Assembly: GCA_020744425.1 (NCBI GenBank)
Contig: JAGMUV010000015.1
Span: 1,426,001 to 1,490,000 of the forward strand
Origin: Dactylonectria macrodidyma
Taxonomy: Eukaryota > Ascomycota > Sordariomycetes > Hypocreales > Nectriaceae
Direction of reading: 5' to 3'
DNA length: 64,000 bases
How positions within the stretch are numbered: the first letter of the stretch is position 1; each line of letters starts with the position of its first letter. The notes beneath the pieces were generated by a model that saw nothing but the letters and a program-made list of their open reading frames with translations, was not told the DNA's origin and searched no databases. Below, one piece after another: positions 33,511 to 42,910 of the stretch. Position numbers and translations under genes: made by a program.

Positions 33511-34453
33511 ACTAGTCGTGCGGACAAAATGTTTGTCAGAACCAGCATATCAATAATATTTGCACCACGTTCTAGCGGAGTGCGCATTCCCTTTTAGCGT
33601 AGCTGGCAATGCGACAATATTGCATGGAACGGACTCAGCAAACGCCGTTCAAAGATAGAGAGGACATTGGTCGGCGTACTCGAGCAAAAGTAGTAATAAA
33701 CATACATTGTTGAGAAGTTGACGTTCATAGTATTTAATGAATACACAGGATATTGACTTGCAAAAATAAGATCAGCGACTAAGGATGGCAGCACTACATT
33801 ACTTGATCACTCCCAACTCGGTCATTAATGAATGGCGACTGAAATAGCTCGGCAGGGCTGCAGATAGTGGAAGCAGATTGAGGCATCGAGAGGGCCAATA
33901 AAAAGGGAATAACCGGAACCTGGTCAATATCAAGATGTTGATTGCTTCAAACAAAGCAACAGGCAGGCAGGCAGCCTAAAAGCCACCGAGTTTCAACAGG
34001 TCGATTGACGCCTACATGTTTTTTCATGAGGCGATGCAATGAGCACCCAGCAGGTTGAAAACGAGGCGGAGCGCGTAGCGAAACATCGCGCCAACTTGTT
34101 GGCATTGGCTTGCAACCCACAGGCGATAATGAGCCAAACAGACCGGCATGGGAGTGTAGCAAATGGTGGCTGCGCCTTGTGCAGTCCAAGGCCTGGCCCC
34201 GATAACGGGAGGGGATTTTAAGGCGACTCGACTTGGTGACAGCGCTTTACTGGCGCGTGATCAATGACCAGCACTTGCATGGGCTCACCCTGGCAAGCCA
34301 CCACCACGAATGTGTGAGGTAGTGTCGGCTGTGAGGCTCTCATGCCTCACTATGAACGTGGATCCTTGCCTGTTCATGGCTCCTGCTAGTGTCTTAGCGG
34401 GCGAAACTTTTACAGTCGCGTGAGCCACCACTTGTCTGAGCCACTTGCTGCTT
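33511..34453. other. Intergenic before piggyBac-like element
   Basis: About 0.9 kb. Nothing coding was recognised. Confidence 0.5.
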
Positions 34454-36451
34454 ATCCCTTTGAGTGGCATAAGCCTCCACCCCCTTGGCTAGCCCCACAT
34501 TACCCTTGCAATAGCCAAGGTACATGGAGTGACCTAGAGCGGGGTCAGAATCAACACCACACATTTCCTCACACAACTCGTTCTTTGCATTCCCATGGAT
34601 TCCCAACAGGCCTGCAGCGAGGCAGTCAACGCCTATGATGACAACAGCTTTATACGTGTTGATAATAGCCGCCGCGAGCAAGCTGCTGATAACACCTGCC
34701 GGCCAATAGAAAAGCCGGTTCCGAACCGCGGCTACAACTTTGAGCCAATGGACCTAGGTCCAAGCCGGGCCCCTACGATCGCAGCTTTGCCCCAGGAGCC
34801 GCTGTTGCTATTCCAGGAATTCCTACCTATTTTCCTAGTAGAAAGCTGGGTCGGCTATACTAATAGCTGAGTTAGTTACCTATTGTAGCAGTACGAAGCC
34901 GGAGGCTGTAGGTTAAAGCCGCAATCACGGCTGCTCGAATGGATACTAATCTCTTCCTTAGAAATCTACATATGGATTGCAATCTTAATATATATGCGAA
35001 TTCATAAGGAACCGAAGATCAAGGACTATTGGCAGGCTTCTGGGCCAGGGAAGATATGTGCTACGCATCCAGTCATCTACCGTTTTCTACAGCCCGGGCA
35101 CATCAATCGCTGTAGATGAGGGTATGGTCCGCTTCCTCGGCCGGTCTCGTGAGACTACAACCGTCCCTAATAAACCGATACTAACGGGCTTCAAAGTGTG
35201 GGCTGTGGCCCAAAGGGGCTATTTGATGCGGTGGATTTAGCACAGGCCGGGCCGGAGGTTCGGGCCCGTAAGGGTCCGGCCGGTTCGACGGCCGCGGCAA
35301 GGGACACAGCTACGGCGGAGCCGGCGGCAGATACGAGAGAGGAAGACAGTCTATCTGAACCCGACCCAAGCCGTGGTTGTTGCCCTAGTAAATCTACTGC
35401 CGGAATCCACATATCACGTCTTTCTCGATAACCTATTTTCTTCCAACGACCTCTTTCGCCGGCTCCGTTAGCTAGGTCACGGAGCCACAGGCACAGCCCG
35501 CCGTAACTGTGGCTTATACACATCCCTAGTCAAGCTGAAAGAGATGGATAATACAGCTGACGGCAGCCTCGAATTCAACGTTCTTAAGGCTATCCCTACG
35601 ATAGATAATAAGGTCAGTTACTAGGACACTATTAGCTATATTTCCCTTACTAATTCGTCTTCCGCTAGGTCAATCAGATCGCATGGAAAGACAACGCTCT
35701 CGTGCTATTCTTATTAACCGTATTTTCCGGCGATGAAAGAAGCGTCCGCCTATGGAAGAAGCTGACAACAGACCAAATTCAAGCACGGCCAATACAGCGT
35801 TTTTTTGCTAGTAGCCAGGTGAAAGAGATTCCTATCCCATCTATCGCTGCTACCTACAATGACGAGATGAACGCTGTAGACCGCGGTGACTAGCTACGGG
35901 CTTATTGGAGCCCTAACCGCCGTGTCCGTAGGGGCGGTTGGAAAGCCCTAGCTTGGGACTTTTTGCTAGAAATAGCCCTTGTGAATAGCTTCCTTTTACA
36001 GAAAAGAGGCCAGCCACAATAGAAGCGAAAGGACAGTCAGGTTGAGTGGCGGCAGCAGCTTGTCTACAGCCTTATTAAGACCTATGCCTCAGAGACGCAG
36101 TCTCGGAAGAGGTTTCGAACGGGAGACGAATTTACGCCTATCTCACAGCATAATCTAGTCCGCAAAGGGAAATCGGAATGCCTTGCCTGTCAGGGCTGTC
36201 AAATGGGTCGGACCCGTAAGCGCAAAAGGAAGGCTCCGTTGTCTGCTGTAAGTGGGAACAGCCGAAGGGCGCCGCAGTCACGATGGCGTTGTCAGGAGGG
36301 TAATGTAGCTTTATGTAGAGAGGGGAATTGCTGGTACTTCTGGCACCACCCAGAATAGGAAGGAATTGATGTACCTTTGATTTGACGCTCTTTGGTTGGC
36401 TAGACCCCCCTGTCTGAGGGGGAGGTGGAGGCTTATGCCACTCAAAGGGAT
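34454..36451 (+). mobile_element. Decayed piggyBac-like DNA transposon
   Basis: A 1998-bp element bounded by a 28-bp perfect inverted repeat: 34454-34481 and 36424-36451 (outer part ATCCCTTTGAGTGGCATAAG). Just inside both ends, GGCTAG occurs beside a C-run. The inside codes, on the plus strand, for remains of a piggyBac-type transposase. The classical TTAA target duplication is not seen at the ends (flanks TTAT-like left, CATG right), so the family may use another site or the flanks have mutated. Confidence 0.85.
34595..36358 (+). pseudogene. piggyBac-type transposase (DDE_Tnp_1_7), inactivated
   Basis: Begins at ATG 34595 and is open to a TGA at 34868, where the pattern (TNS-stop-VSYL) suggests a Trp codon lost by G-to-A. 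Recognisable pieces follow in shifting frames: IYMRIHKEPKIKDYW, then at about 35060-35240 IAVDEGMVRFLGRSRETTTV with the catalytic-Asp region, NKPILTGFKVWAVAQRG, and at about 35680-35980 VDRGDQLRAYWSPNRR. The C-terminal cysteine-rich zinc domain (CLACQGCQ) survives at about 36180. Multiple stops and frame changes mean no functional protein. Confidence 0.82.
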
Positions 36452-36901
36452 CATGCACGTTATCACATGTACGCCTACCTAAAATTGCAAACTATTTGAG
36501 TAGCGTGCGTTGATTGATCGCCACTCAGCCACACGGATGCTCATAAGGCCTAGGCCATTGCCCATGTGAATCTAGACCGTTATATGGCATAAAACTATTG
36601 AATCGCGAGCCCATTCAGCCAGCCGTTTTGGTTGAATACGTGGTTACGATTTTGAGAATCGGATCAGACTGGGAGTCTCTTTCTTCTCGCTTCTGGCATT
36701 ATAAAAATAGCCCTCCGCCACACGTCTCGCAGATAAGAAATGCGTTGTAGCTTCCAACGGGGCAACACTACTACTCTGAAATCAAAAATCACCTTGGACT
36801 TCTGTTTCATTACTCTACCGCAATTTTTAGAGTGTATCGCCTGAATTGCAGCGACACTCCCCAAGAGATTTTCACACATCATCTGAAAGCTGACAGCTGA
36901 C

Positions 36902-38858
36902 ATGGAGAATCCCAATGGCGCCGAATTCTCAAAACTTGAAGCTGGCTTCGCCGAGCTCAAAATCGAGCGTCGGCGTATATCAACTGAGGCGATGGAGCCT
37001 TGGAGACACGCGAACGAATCAGATCTCATCGCGAACGATTTGGACTTCAACTACAACGTGAACACCGACAGTTTACCACCAAATCTCTATCCTTCCATGC
37101 AGGTTATTCTCCCGGCATTGCAGTACAGTTCCCATTTGGCAAATCTGAACAATTTTGCGGATGAAACCAACATTCAGTGTTTTGATCAAACGGACGACCA
37201 CGTCGTCTTTCACACCTTGGAGAGTACAGGCCTGGATAAAGTCTTGAACACAATCAAGCAAGAGGACCTAGATATGGGCCTTTGCAATACACCTTCGATT
37301 ACAGCGAAACCTACTTCGGCCGCAAAGAGCCATTCCTCAACCACACCGTCACCATATACACCTTCCGCGTCTACACAACAACCTTCTTCAACCATCAACT
37401 CGGGTTCTTCAATCGCAGAGGCAGCTTGTTCGACCCCCGATCCGACTTGTTCGACCACTGACCCGACTTGTTCGACCATTGATCCGACTTTTGCGACCAC
37501 TGAGGCAATTCCGACCATAGAGGTAATTCTGCCCGCAGAGACCAAAACAAGCGGCCGACTTCTAGTGTTCTTTGTCCCCTTGATACCCAAAAAAGAGAGC
37601 TCCTTTGGCACACAGGTGTCAATCCAACGTTCAAGCGTCCAAAGGCTCTTCGAGACACTCGGCGTGAATCCAGAATTCCTCCTCAATATGCTCGGGCGGC
37701 CTGACTACTGGTCTCCCCGAACACGCTGGCAGTGTAACATGGAAGATGAGCTTACGGTGTGTGGTATGGCATATTCGTGATTCCAATAGTCATCATTTTA
37801 GAGGCTAACCAAAAGAATCAGATTATTTCTGCCAACATCCTCGTTGGAACCTGCAACTTCAAGGTGCTCCTCTTTCGGTATACGTGATACGTCATATCAA
37901 AACGAAGTTGACTGCCTACATTATCTCTCACAAAACCGGAGATAGTACTGTTCACGCCTTACAACAAATTCTGAACGTCGGAGTTAACTCATTTGGGATG
38001 GGGAGCCGTTCGTCGGTTTACCTTACGAACCCTTTCGAAATCGCCGTCTTGCTGTCTTCTTTATCATTCGAAGCATCTAAATATCACCTGGCGCGGTTTC
38101 GACGCTATATGTTGATGCAGGTATGCTTCAACTATTCATTTCCTACAACTTTTCTAATAGCTGCCAGGTCAATAAAGTCGACGACCATCTTGCCGGACTG
38201 GAAACCAGCGACCGAGGTCGCTTGACTGAACTCACCAAGTCGCTCCAAATCATCTCACAGCAAGCGGACTCTCATTTACTGAATGCAAACGTCGCTATCA
38301 TCACAGCGATGGGTATTCGTGATACACAAGCCAAACTACACGATTGTCTTTCAACCCCGAAATTATTTCGACAACCGGCTGAGGATGCAATCAAGTACGT
38401 GATTGATTCCCTTGAGAAACAGAAGATGCTGTTTTTGAACTACAAGAGTAGGAAAGACGGCACCATGAACTTGGTGTATAATCTGGTCACCCAACGCGAC
38501 GCATCGAACAACATTGAATTAGCCCAAAGCATGAAACGTGACAGTACTAGTATGAGTGGTATCGCTGCCCTGACAATGATTTTCCTGCCCGGCACCTTCA
38601 CTTCTGTAGGTCAATTGATCACCTTGGGCAGAATGGCATGCTAAGATCGCCTTCTAGAGTGTACTCAGTGCTGGCATCTTCTCCGCTGGAGCAACTTCCT
38701 ACGGTGTTTCCACTACGAGTCTATGGCGGTTCTGGGTCACTATCACGTTGCCTCTAACACTTGTTGTAGTGGGTGTTTGGTGGATATATAAGCGCAGGTC
38801 TGAGCATGAGAAGCAGAATCAGGGGTCTGTATCTACCCACTTCTTGTCGGAAAGCTAG
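36902..38858 (+). CDS. CorA-like membrane protein
   Basis: A fungal CorA-like (Mg2+ transporter fold) protein, 599 aa, in four exons: 36902-37763, 37822-38120, 38168-38605 and 38658-38858. The N-terminal third is low-complexity and Thr/Ser/Pro-rich, with a short tandem repeat around DPTCSTT (about 37437-37500). The middle matches the large soluble domain of fungal CorA-like proteins. The C-terminus has the ALTMIFLPGTF segment followed by GIFSAGATSYG and a second membrane helix (LPLTLVVVGVWWIYKR). The canonical GMN ion-filter motif of true CorA is absent, as in most of this fungal family, so transport activity is doubtful. The role in the cell is unknown. Confidence 0.85.
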
Positions 38859-39177
38859 CGTGGCATTCAGAGGACCTTGACTGTGTGTGTATTGTGTGTG
38901 TGTGTGTGGCCAGGACGTCTCCCAGCCGTGACCGCGTAAGTCATGTAGTCACTACTAAAGTGGGGGCCTGAGGCAACTAATTAATAGCTAGTTATAACTG
39001 CCTTTCTATTTAGGCATTACCTAGCAAAGGCTTGGCGACCTATTGGCTATGCTTTGGATATTATTATATAACTTCTTAGTTTAATGCTTTATTTATAATT
39101 TAATTTAATATATTTCTTTAACTTAAGAATATTATTATTAAGCTATATTGTTCTCTCTTTTTAATTTAATTTAATTT
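38859..39177. other. Intergenic with GT repeat
   Basis: A GT-rich microsatellite, TGTGTGTGTATTGTGTGTGTGTGTGTG, lies at about 38881-38908. The rest becomes increasingly AT-rich towards the transposon stack; no gene. Confidence 0.6.
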
Positions 39178-39220
39178 AACATACATAATAAGCATGCCAG
39201 TCAAATAAGTATACCAGTCA
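39178..39220. repeat. Outer inverted repeat, left arm
   Basis: This 43-bp stretch is repeated in inverted orientation at 49653-49695 with a few mainly transition-type differences (shared core CATAATAAGCATGC). The two arms lie outside the gypsy LTRs, marking an older AT-rich element (probably a DNA transposon or MITE) into which the gypsy element jumped. Further AT-rich DNA flanks both arms. Confidence 0.72.
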
Positions 39221-39448
39221 CTTATATTTTATACCTTAAATTGCAATTTTTAAAAAATTCTTAAAAATCTAAACTATACTTAAAATATCTAAAACTTAAT
39301 ATATAGGCTAATTATATAATAACTTATATAAAAACTTTTTATAAAATTTTAGTTATTTTTTTTAATAAAGTTAGTACGAAAAAAACTATTCATACTATAT
39401 ACCTTCTTAATTTTATATATAATAAGCTAATTAAAAATTTAAGAAAAT

Positions 39449-39641
39449 TATAACAGGAGCGTCTGGAGTGCTAGACCCAGGGTGGGGTCGATATATAACT
39501 AGGACGCACGGAGCAGGCCACAGAGACTATTAACGCATATATACATCTACGCGCCTACCCGCTTTCTCTTTCCTCTTTATTATAGTATTCTTATAATATA
39601 GTAATATTACCTCTTAAGTTAATCTCATACGGCCTGTAATA
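39449..39641 (+). repeat. Gypsy 5' LTR
   Basis: 193 bp, matching 49340-49532 with numerous transitions. Its 5' terminus TATAAC probably derives from TGTAAC by G-to-A change. Confidence 0.9.
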
Positions 39642-39670
39642 TTATACTATGATCTTTTATTCTTTCTACC

Positions 39671-39848
39671 TGTCAAATATTAGGATGTAAAAATTGTGTA
39701 TTCCGTGCTTGCCGCCTATGCCTTGAGGTTTCAGGGCAAGCTTTATATACTCTTTCTCTTCTGTATAGAATCAGCTAGAAGCTGATTGCTAAGCCTCGTG
39801 GCAATAGGTGGCAATAGGTGGCAACTTTCGCCTCTGACATATCTGACA
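39671..39848 (-). repeat. Copia LTR (3' in element sense)
   Basis: 178 bp with termini TGTCA and TGACA. Differs from the other copy at five positions, all G here and A there on the plus strand. Confidence 0.93.
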
Positions 39849-39953
39849 CACCCCCTCAGATTCAATGACTTCTCATTGAGTCTGAAGCCCTTCTTCGTCC
39901 TTCTGGAGCCTCTTCCTAACGTCTTCTAATCTAAGTTGATGTAAAAAGCGGTT

Positions 39954-42355
39954 CTATTTTCTGGCTGGAAGTGCTTTTGTTAGGCCATCTGTGACTATGT
40001 CTGTTGATTTAACGTATTTGACTTGAATTTTCCCTCTTTGAACCTCCTGTCTGAGCCAGTGATTGTGGATATTAATATGCTGTAACTTGGTTCTCAAAGT
40101 AGCTATCTTAGCCATCATGAGGTTGATAGTCTGAGTGTTATCACAGTCAATCTGGATAGTCAAGTCATCCAGTTGAACTGTCAGCTCTTTGAGCAGTCGG
40201 CTTACAAAGAGAGATTCCTTAGCTGCCTGTACTAGGGCTAGGAGCTCTGCTTCTGTTGTTAATGTTATGACTGTGTCTTGTTTGTTGGCTCTCCATCCGA
40301 TCAGTCTGTTGAACAGCTTGATAGTATATGCCTGCGAGCTCTTCCGATCAGTTGTGTTATTAGCAAAAGAGGCATCGCTAGAAATGCTGAGACCGCCGGG
40401 CCCTCTGAAGGATAGGGCTAGGTTCTTTGTGTGTGTGAGGTAGTGGATGATGCGGTCAGCCGCTTCTTGGTGTATTTGACTTAGATTGGTGAGGAATCTG
40501 GCTAATCTGGAGATAGCAAAGGCTATGTCGGGTCGGGTATTGACTGCGATATAGAGGATTGATCCGATCTTGCGTTAGTATCGTTGAATTTCTGTTGGGG
40601 TTGCTAGCCCTGTTGCAGGCTGTAGCTCTAACTGAGTCATTAGTACTGTAGCTATTCCTTTATTAGCTAGGTTTGTAATTTTCTTAATATAGGCTGCTTA
40701 GGATAGCCAGATCTTCTTCGTAGGTCAGTCTCGTATGACTTTCATTCTAAAGAACCATTGTATGGGGTTGCTGCCTGTTAGTTTGTATCTTAATTGGAGT
40801 TGTCTGATTAGGTCCTTAGCTTTGTTTTCTTGTGTTTTCCTGTAGGCCAGAATGATATTATTAATATATACGAAGAAGAGGATTCCTTCTTTTCTAAAGC
40901 AGTAAGGCTTGTGTGGAACTGGTTTATAGCCTAGCTCTAAGAGGGTCCTAGAAAGCTCCTTCTGCCACAGTAAGGGGGAGACTCTCAGTCTGTATAGAGC
41001 TTTGTTGAGCTTTAGGATAGTTCCTGCCTTCTTATAGCCAGGAGGCATCTATATGAAGATGTCTTGATTAATTGGGGCATATACGAATGCGTTAATCACA
41101 TCGTATTAGACCATTTCTAGATCAAACTTTACTGCAATAGCTATTAAGGTCCGAAAGGACCTTCTGGCTAAGGTAGCTGCGTATGTGTCTTACAGCTTCC
41201 CTTTTGCTTGTTGGTCTCCTCGAACCACTAGCCGGGCCTTGCATTTCTGAAAGTAACCGTGTTTGTCTGTTTTATAGACGTATACCTATATACAGCCTAA
41301 GACCTGTCGATCAGATGCTCGAGGGTCCTTAGCTCGGATCTCAGTCCATGACCTCATTTCCTTATAACTTTGAAGATGGATTTCTTCAGCCTTCTAGAAG
41401 AGGTTTCCCAATAGATGTCCTATGAGATCTTGATGCTTCATTAGTGCTGGAGGTAGTGCATTTCTATGCACCTTTACTCCTTTACGGATCTTCCGTTCTG
41501 TTGAGGTTTGCAGAGGAGATTTAGTTCTAGCTAGAAAAGCTGCCTGCTATGTGATCGTTTTATTCCCTTGTTCTAACACATTTTGAGGTAATTGTGCGAG
41601 TAGGGCAGATGGCGGTGTATCTGGAGGCGTGAGGAAGTCTTCATATTCTGCCCTTTTTGCCTGCGAGATTTCATTAATCGCTACTATAAGACGATCTCCT
41701 GTGAGTTCATTTGAGTCTTCCTCTTTAGGAAAATCCACTTTAATGCAGTCTTCAGTCTCTAGCTGATCAATCGGTTCGTCTTATTAAAGGGATGCAATTC
41801 GTGCGATTTCTTCTAGGTCTGCCTCTAAAAGGTCGTCCTTAAAGTTTTCCCAGTCTCCGTTACAGCCCTTGTCTTCATTAAAAATGACGTCTTGGGTGCT
41901 CACTATTCGATTGATCGTAGGGACCCAGATTCTATAGATATTTGAGGATCTATATCCGACTAGGAAGCCGATCCATCCTTTAGGCTTAAGCCGCATCTTG
42001 CGGTTAAACTTTTGTTATGCCTCGGGGGTTATAGCATAGGCCTTGCAGCTAAATGCTCTTAGATGTATTTGGTTAGGCTGTTTCGCTGGTTGTAGAATTC
42101 CTCTAGCTCTGGCTATCGCAGTATGCAATTGATCGTATAGTGTTTTCTAGCGTGATTTATAGTTTGGCGTTCGGTTGTATAGATAAACTGCCGTTCTGCC
42201 GATTTCTGGCCATAGCTGATGAGGGAACCTAGCGCCTATTCGCATAGCTCTTTCCTTATCCTTTATCACACCCCCTGAGCGTTCGGCACCGCCGTTTTGT
42301 GCTTGGCTGTATGGTGCTGAGGGCTCGATAATGATGGCTCTGTTCCGTATGAAGT
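39954..42355 (-). pseudogene. Copia Pol remnant: integrase, RT, RNase H
   Basis: On the minus strand, the frame enters at about 42355 with NGGAERSGGVIKDKERAM, the integrase catalytic-Glu region, then LWPEIGRTAVYLYNRTPN, a stop, and GWIGFLVGYRSSNIYRIW. Later MPPGYKKAGTILKLNKALYR and LFFVYINNIILAYR (the YVDD-type site altered to YINN) are reverse transcriptase, and IDCDNTQTINLMM with DIVTDGLTKALP is RNase H. Several in-frame stops separate the pieces (for example at about 42148, 42014 and 40575). The active-site YVDD change and the stops show it is not functional. Confidence 0.85.
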
Positions 42356-42392
42356 CTTAAGGTTGCGGGTTCGACCCCCGCATCGGGCTCTA
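42356..42392 (+). other. tRNA 3'-half-like sequence (possible extended primer-binding site)
   Basis: On the plus strand TCTTAAGG is followed by a perfect T-arm, GCGGG TTCGACC CCCGC, then ATCGGGCT and CTA, the latter where a tRNA would have CCA (one C-to-T change). There is no matching 5' acceptor or D-arm upstream, so it is not a complete tRNA gene. It directly abuts an LTR-like terminus at 42393. In the element's minus-strand sense this is LTR end followed by a primer-binding site that reaches into the anticodon stem. The parent tRNA may be a lysine tRNA, but that is only a guess. Confidence 0.6.
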
Positions 42393-42482
42393 TGTCAGAT
42401 AAACCGTTACACCAAAAACGTAGCGCCGCTACTGATGTAACAACTTCTCTTATCGATTGAGTATATGTGCCACAATCTGACA
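42393..42482 (-). repeat. 90-bp LTR-like segment inside the copia element
   Basis: Begins and ends with TGTCA/TGACA in plus-strand reading, like the 178-bp LTRs, and is followed on its right by a C-run (CACCCCCCC), the same polypurine-tract context that borders the left copia LTR. Its interior differs from the 178-bp LTR. It is probably the LTR of a related copia family captured by recombination or template switching. Confidence 0.5.
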
Positions 42483-42727
42483 CACCCCCCCAGCTAGGAA
42501 GCCTTTGTATAGGCTTACTTGCTGGACTTGCAAATTTTTCCGAGGAATTTTCATCTCAGCTAGGGTTTTTGCTTCCTAGGCAATTACTGGATTTAGCCAG
42601 GCCTTGGCTTTCCTGGGGATCGAACACACGACCTCTTCAATCGCTAGTGACCAGTCTAGCTCAATTTAGGTAGTTTCAGGCTTCGCACGATCAGATCAGT
42701 GATCGGTCCACCTCTGAGACTCTTAAT

Positions 42728-42905
42728 TATCAAATATTAGGATGTAAAAATTGTGTATTCCGTGCTTGCCGCCTATGCCTTAAGGTTTCAAAGCAAGCTT
42801 TATATACTCTTTCTCTTCTGTATAGAATCAGCTAGAAGCTGATTGCTAAGCCTCGTAGCAATAGGTGGCAATAGGTGGCAACTTTCGCCTCTGACATATC
42901 TGACA
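42728..42905 (-). repeat. Copia LTR (5' in element sense)
   Basis: 178 bp, partner of 39671-39848. Begins TATCA instead of TGTCA, one of the five G-to-A differences. Confidence 0.93.
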
Positions 42906-42910
42906 CTACC

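Larger units (their letters stand above)
39671..42905 (-). mobile_element. Ty1/copia LTR retrotransposon, internally deleted
   Basis: A 3235-bp element with 178-bp LTRs (39671-39848 and 42728-42905) and target duplication CTACC (39666-39670 and 42906-42910), inserted just inside the gypsy 5' LTR. LTR ends are TGTCA...TGACA. Coding is on the minus strand: integrase end (about 42355-41780), linker, reverse transcriptase (about 41100-40500) and RNase H (40163-39954, ending in VTDGLTKALPARK). A polypurine tract (GAGGGGGTG) abuts the left LTR. Gag, protease and the integrase N-terminus are missing; in their place is the LTR-like/tRNA-like segment described separately. Composition is near normal, so it was inserted later than, or escaped most of, the mutation of the gypsy host. 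Confidence 0.9.

Noticed and set aside
42590..42665. tRNA-like text (GATCGAACACACGACC and TAGCTCAATTTAGG) near the right copia LTR
   Set aside because: The T-stem does not pair and the arms are in inconsistent orientation; no cloverleaf can be drawn. Treated as copia internal leader.
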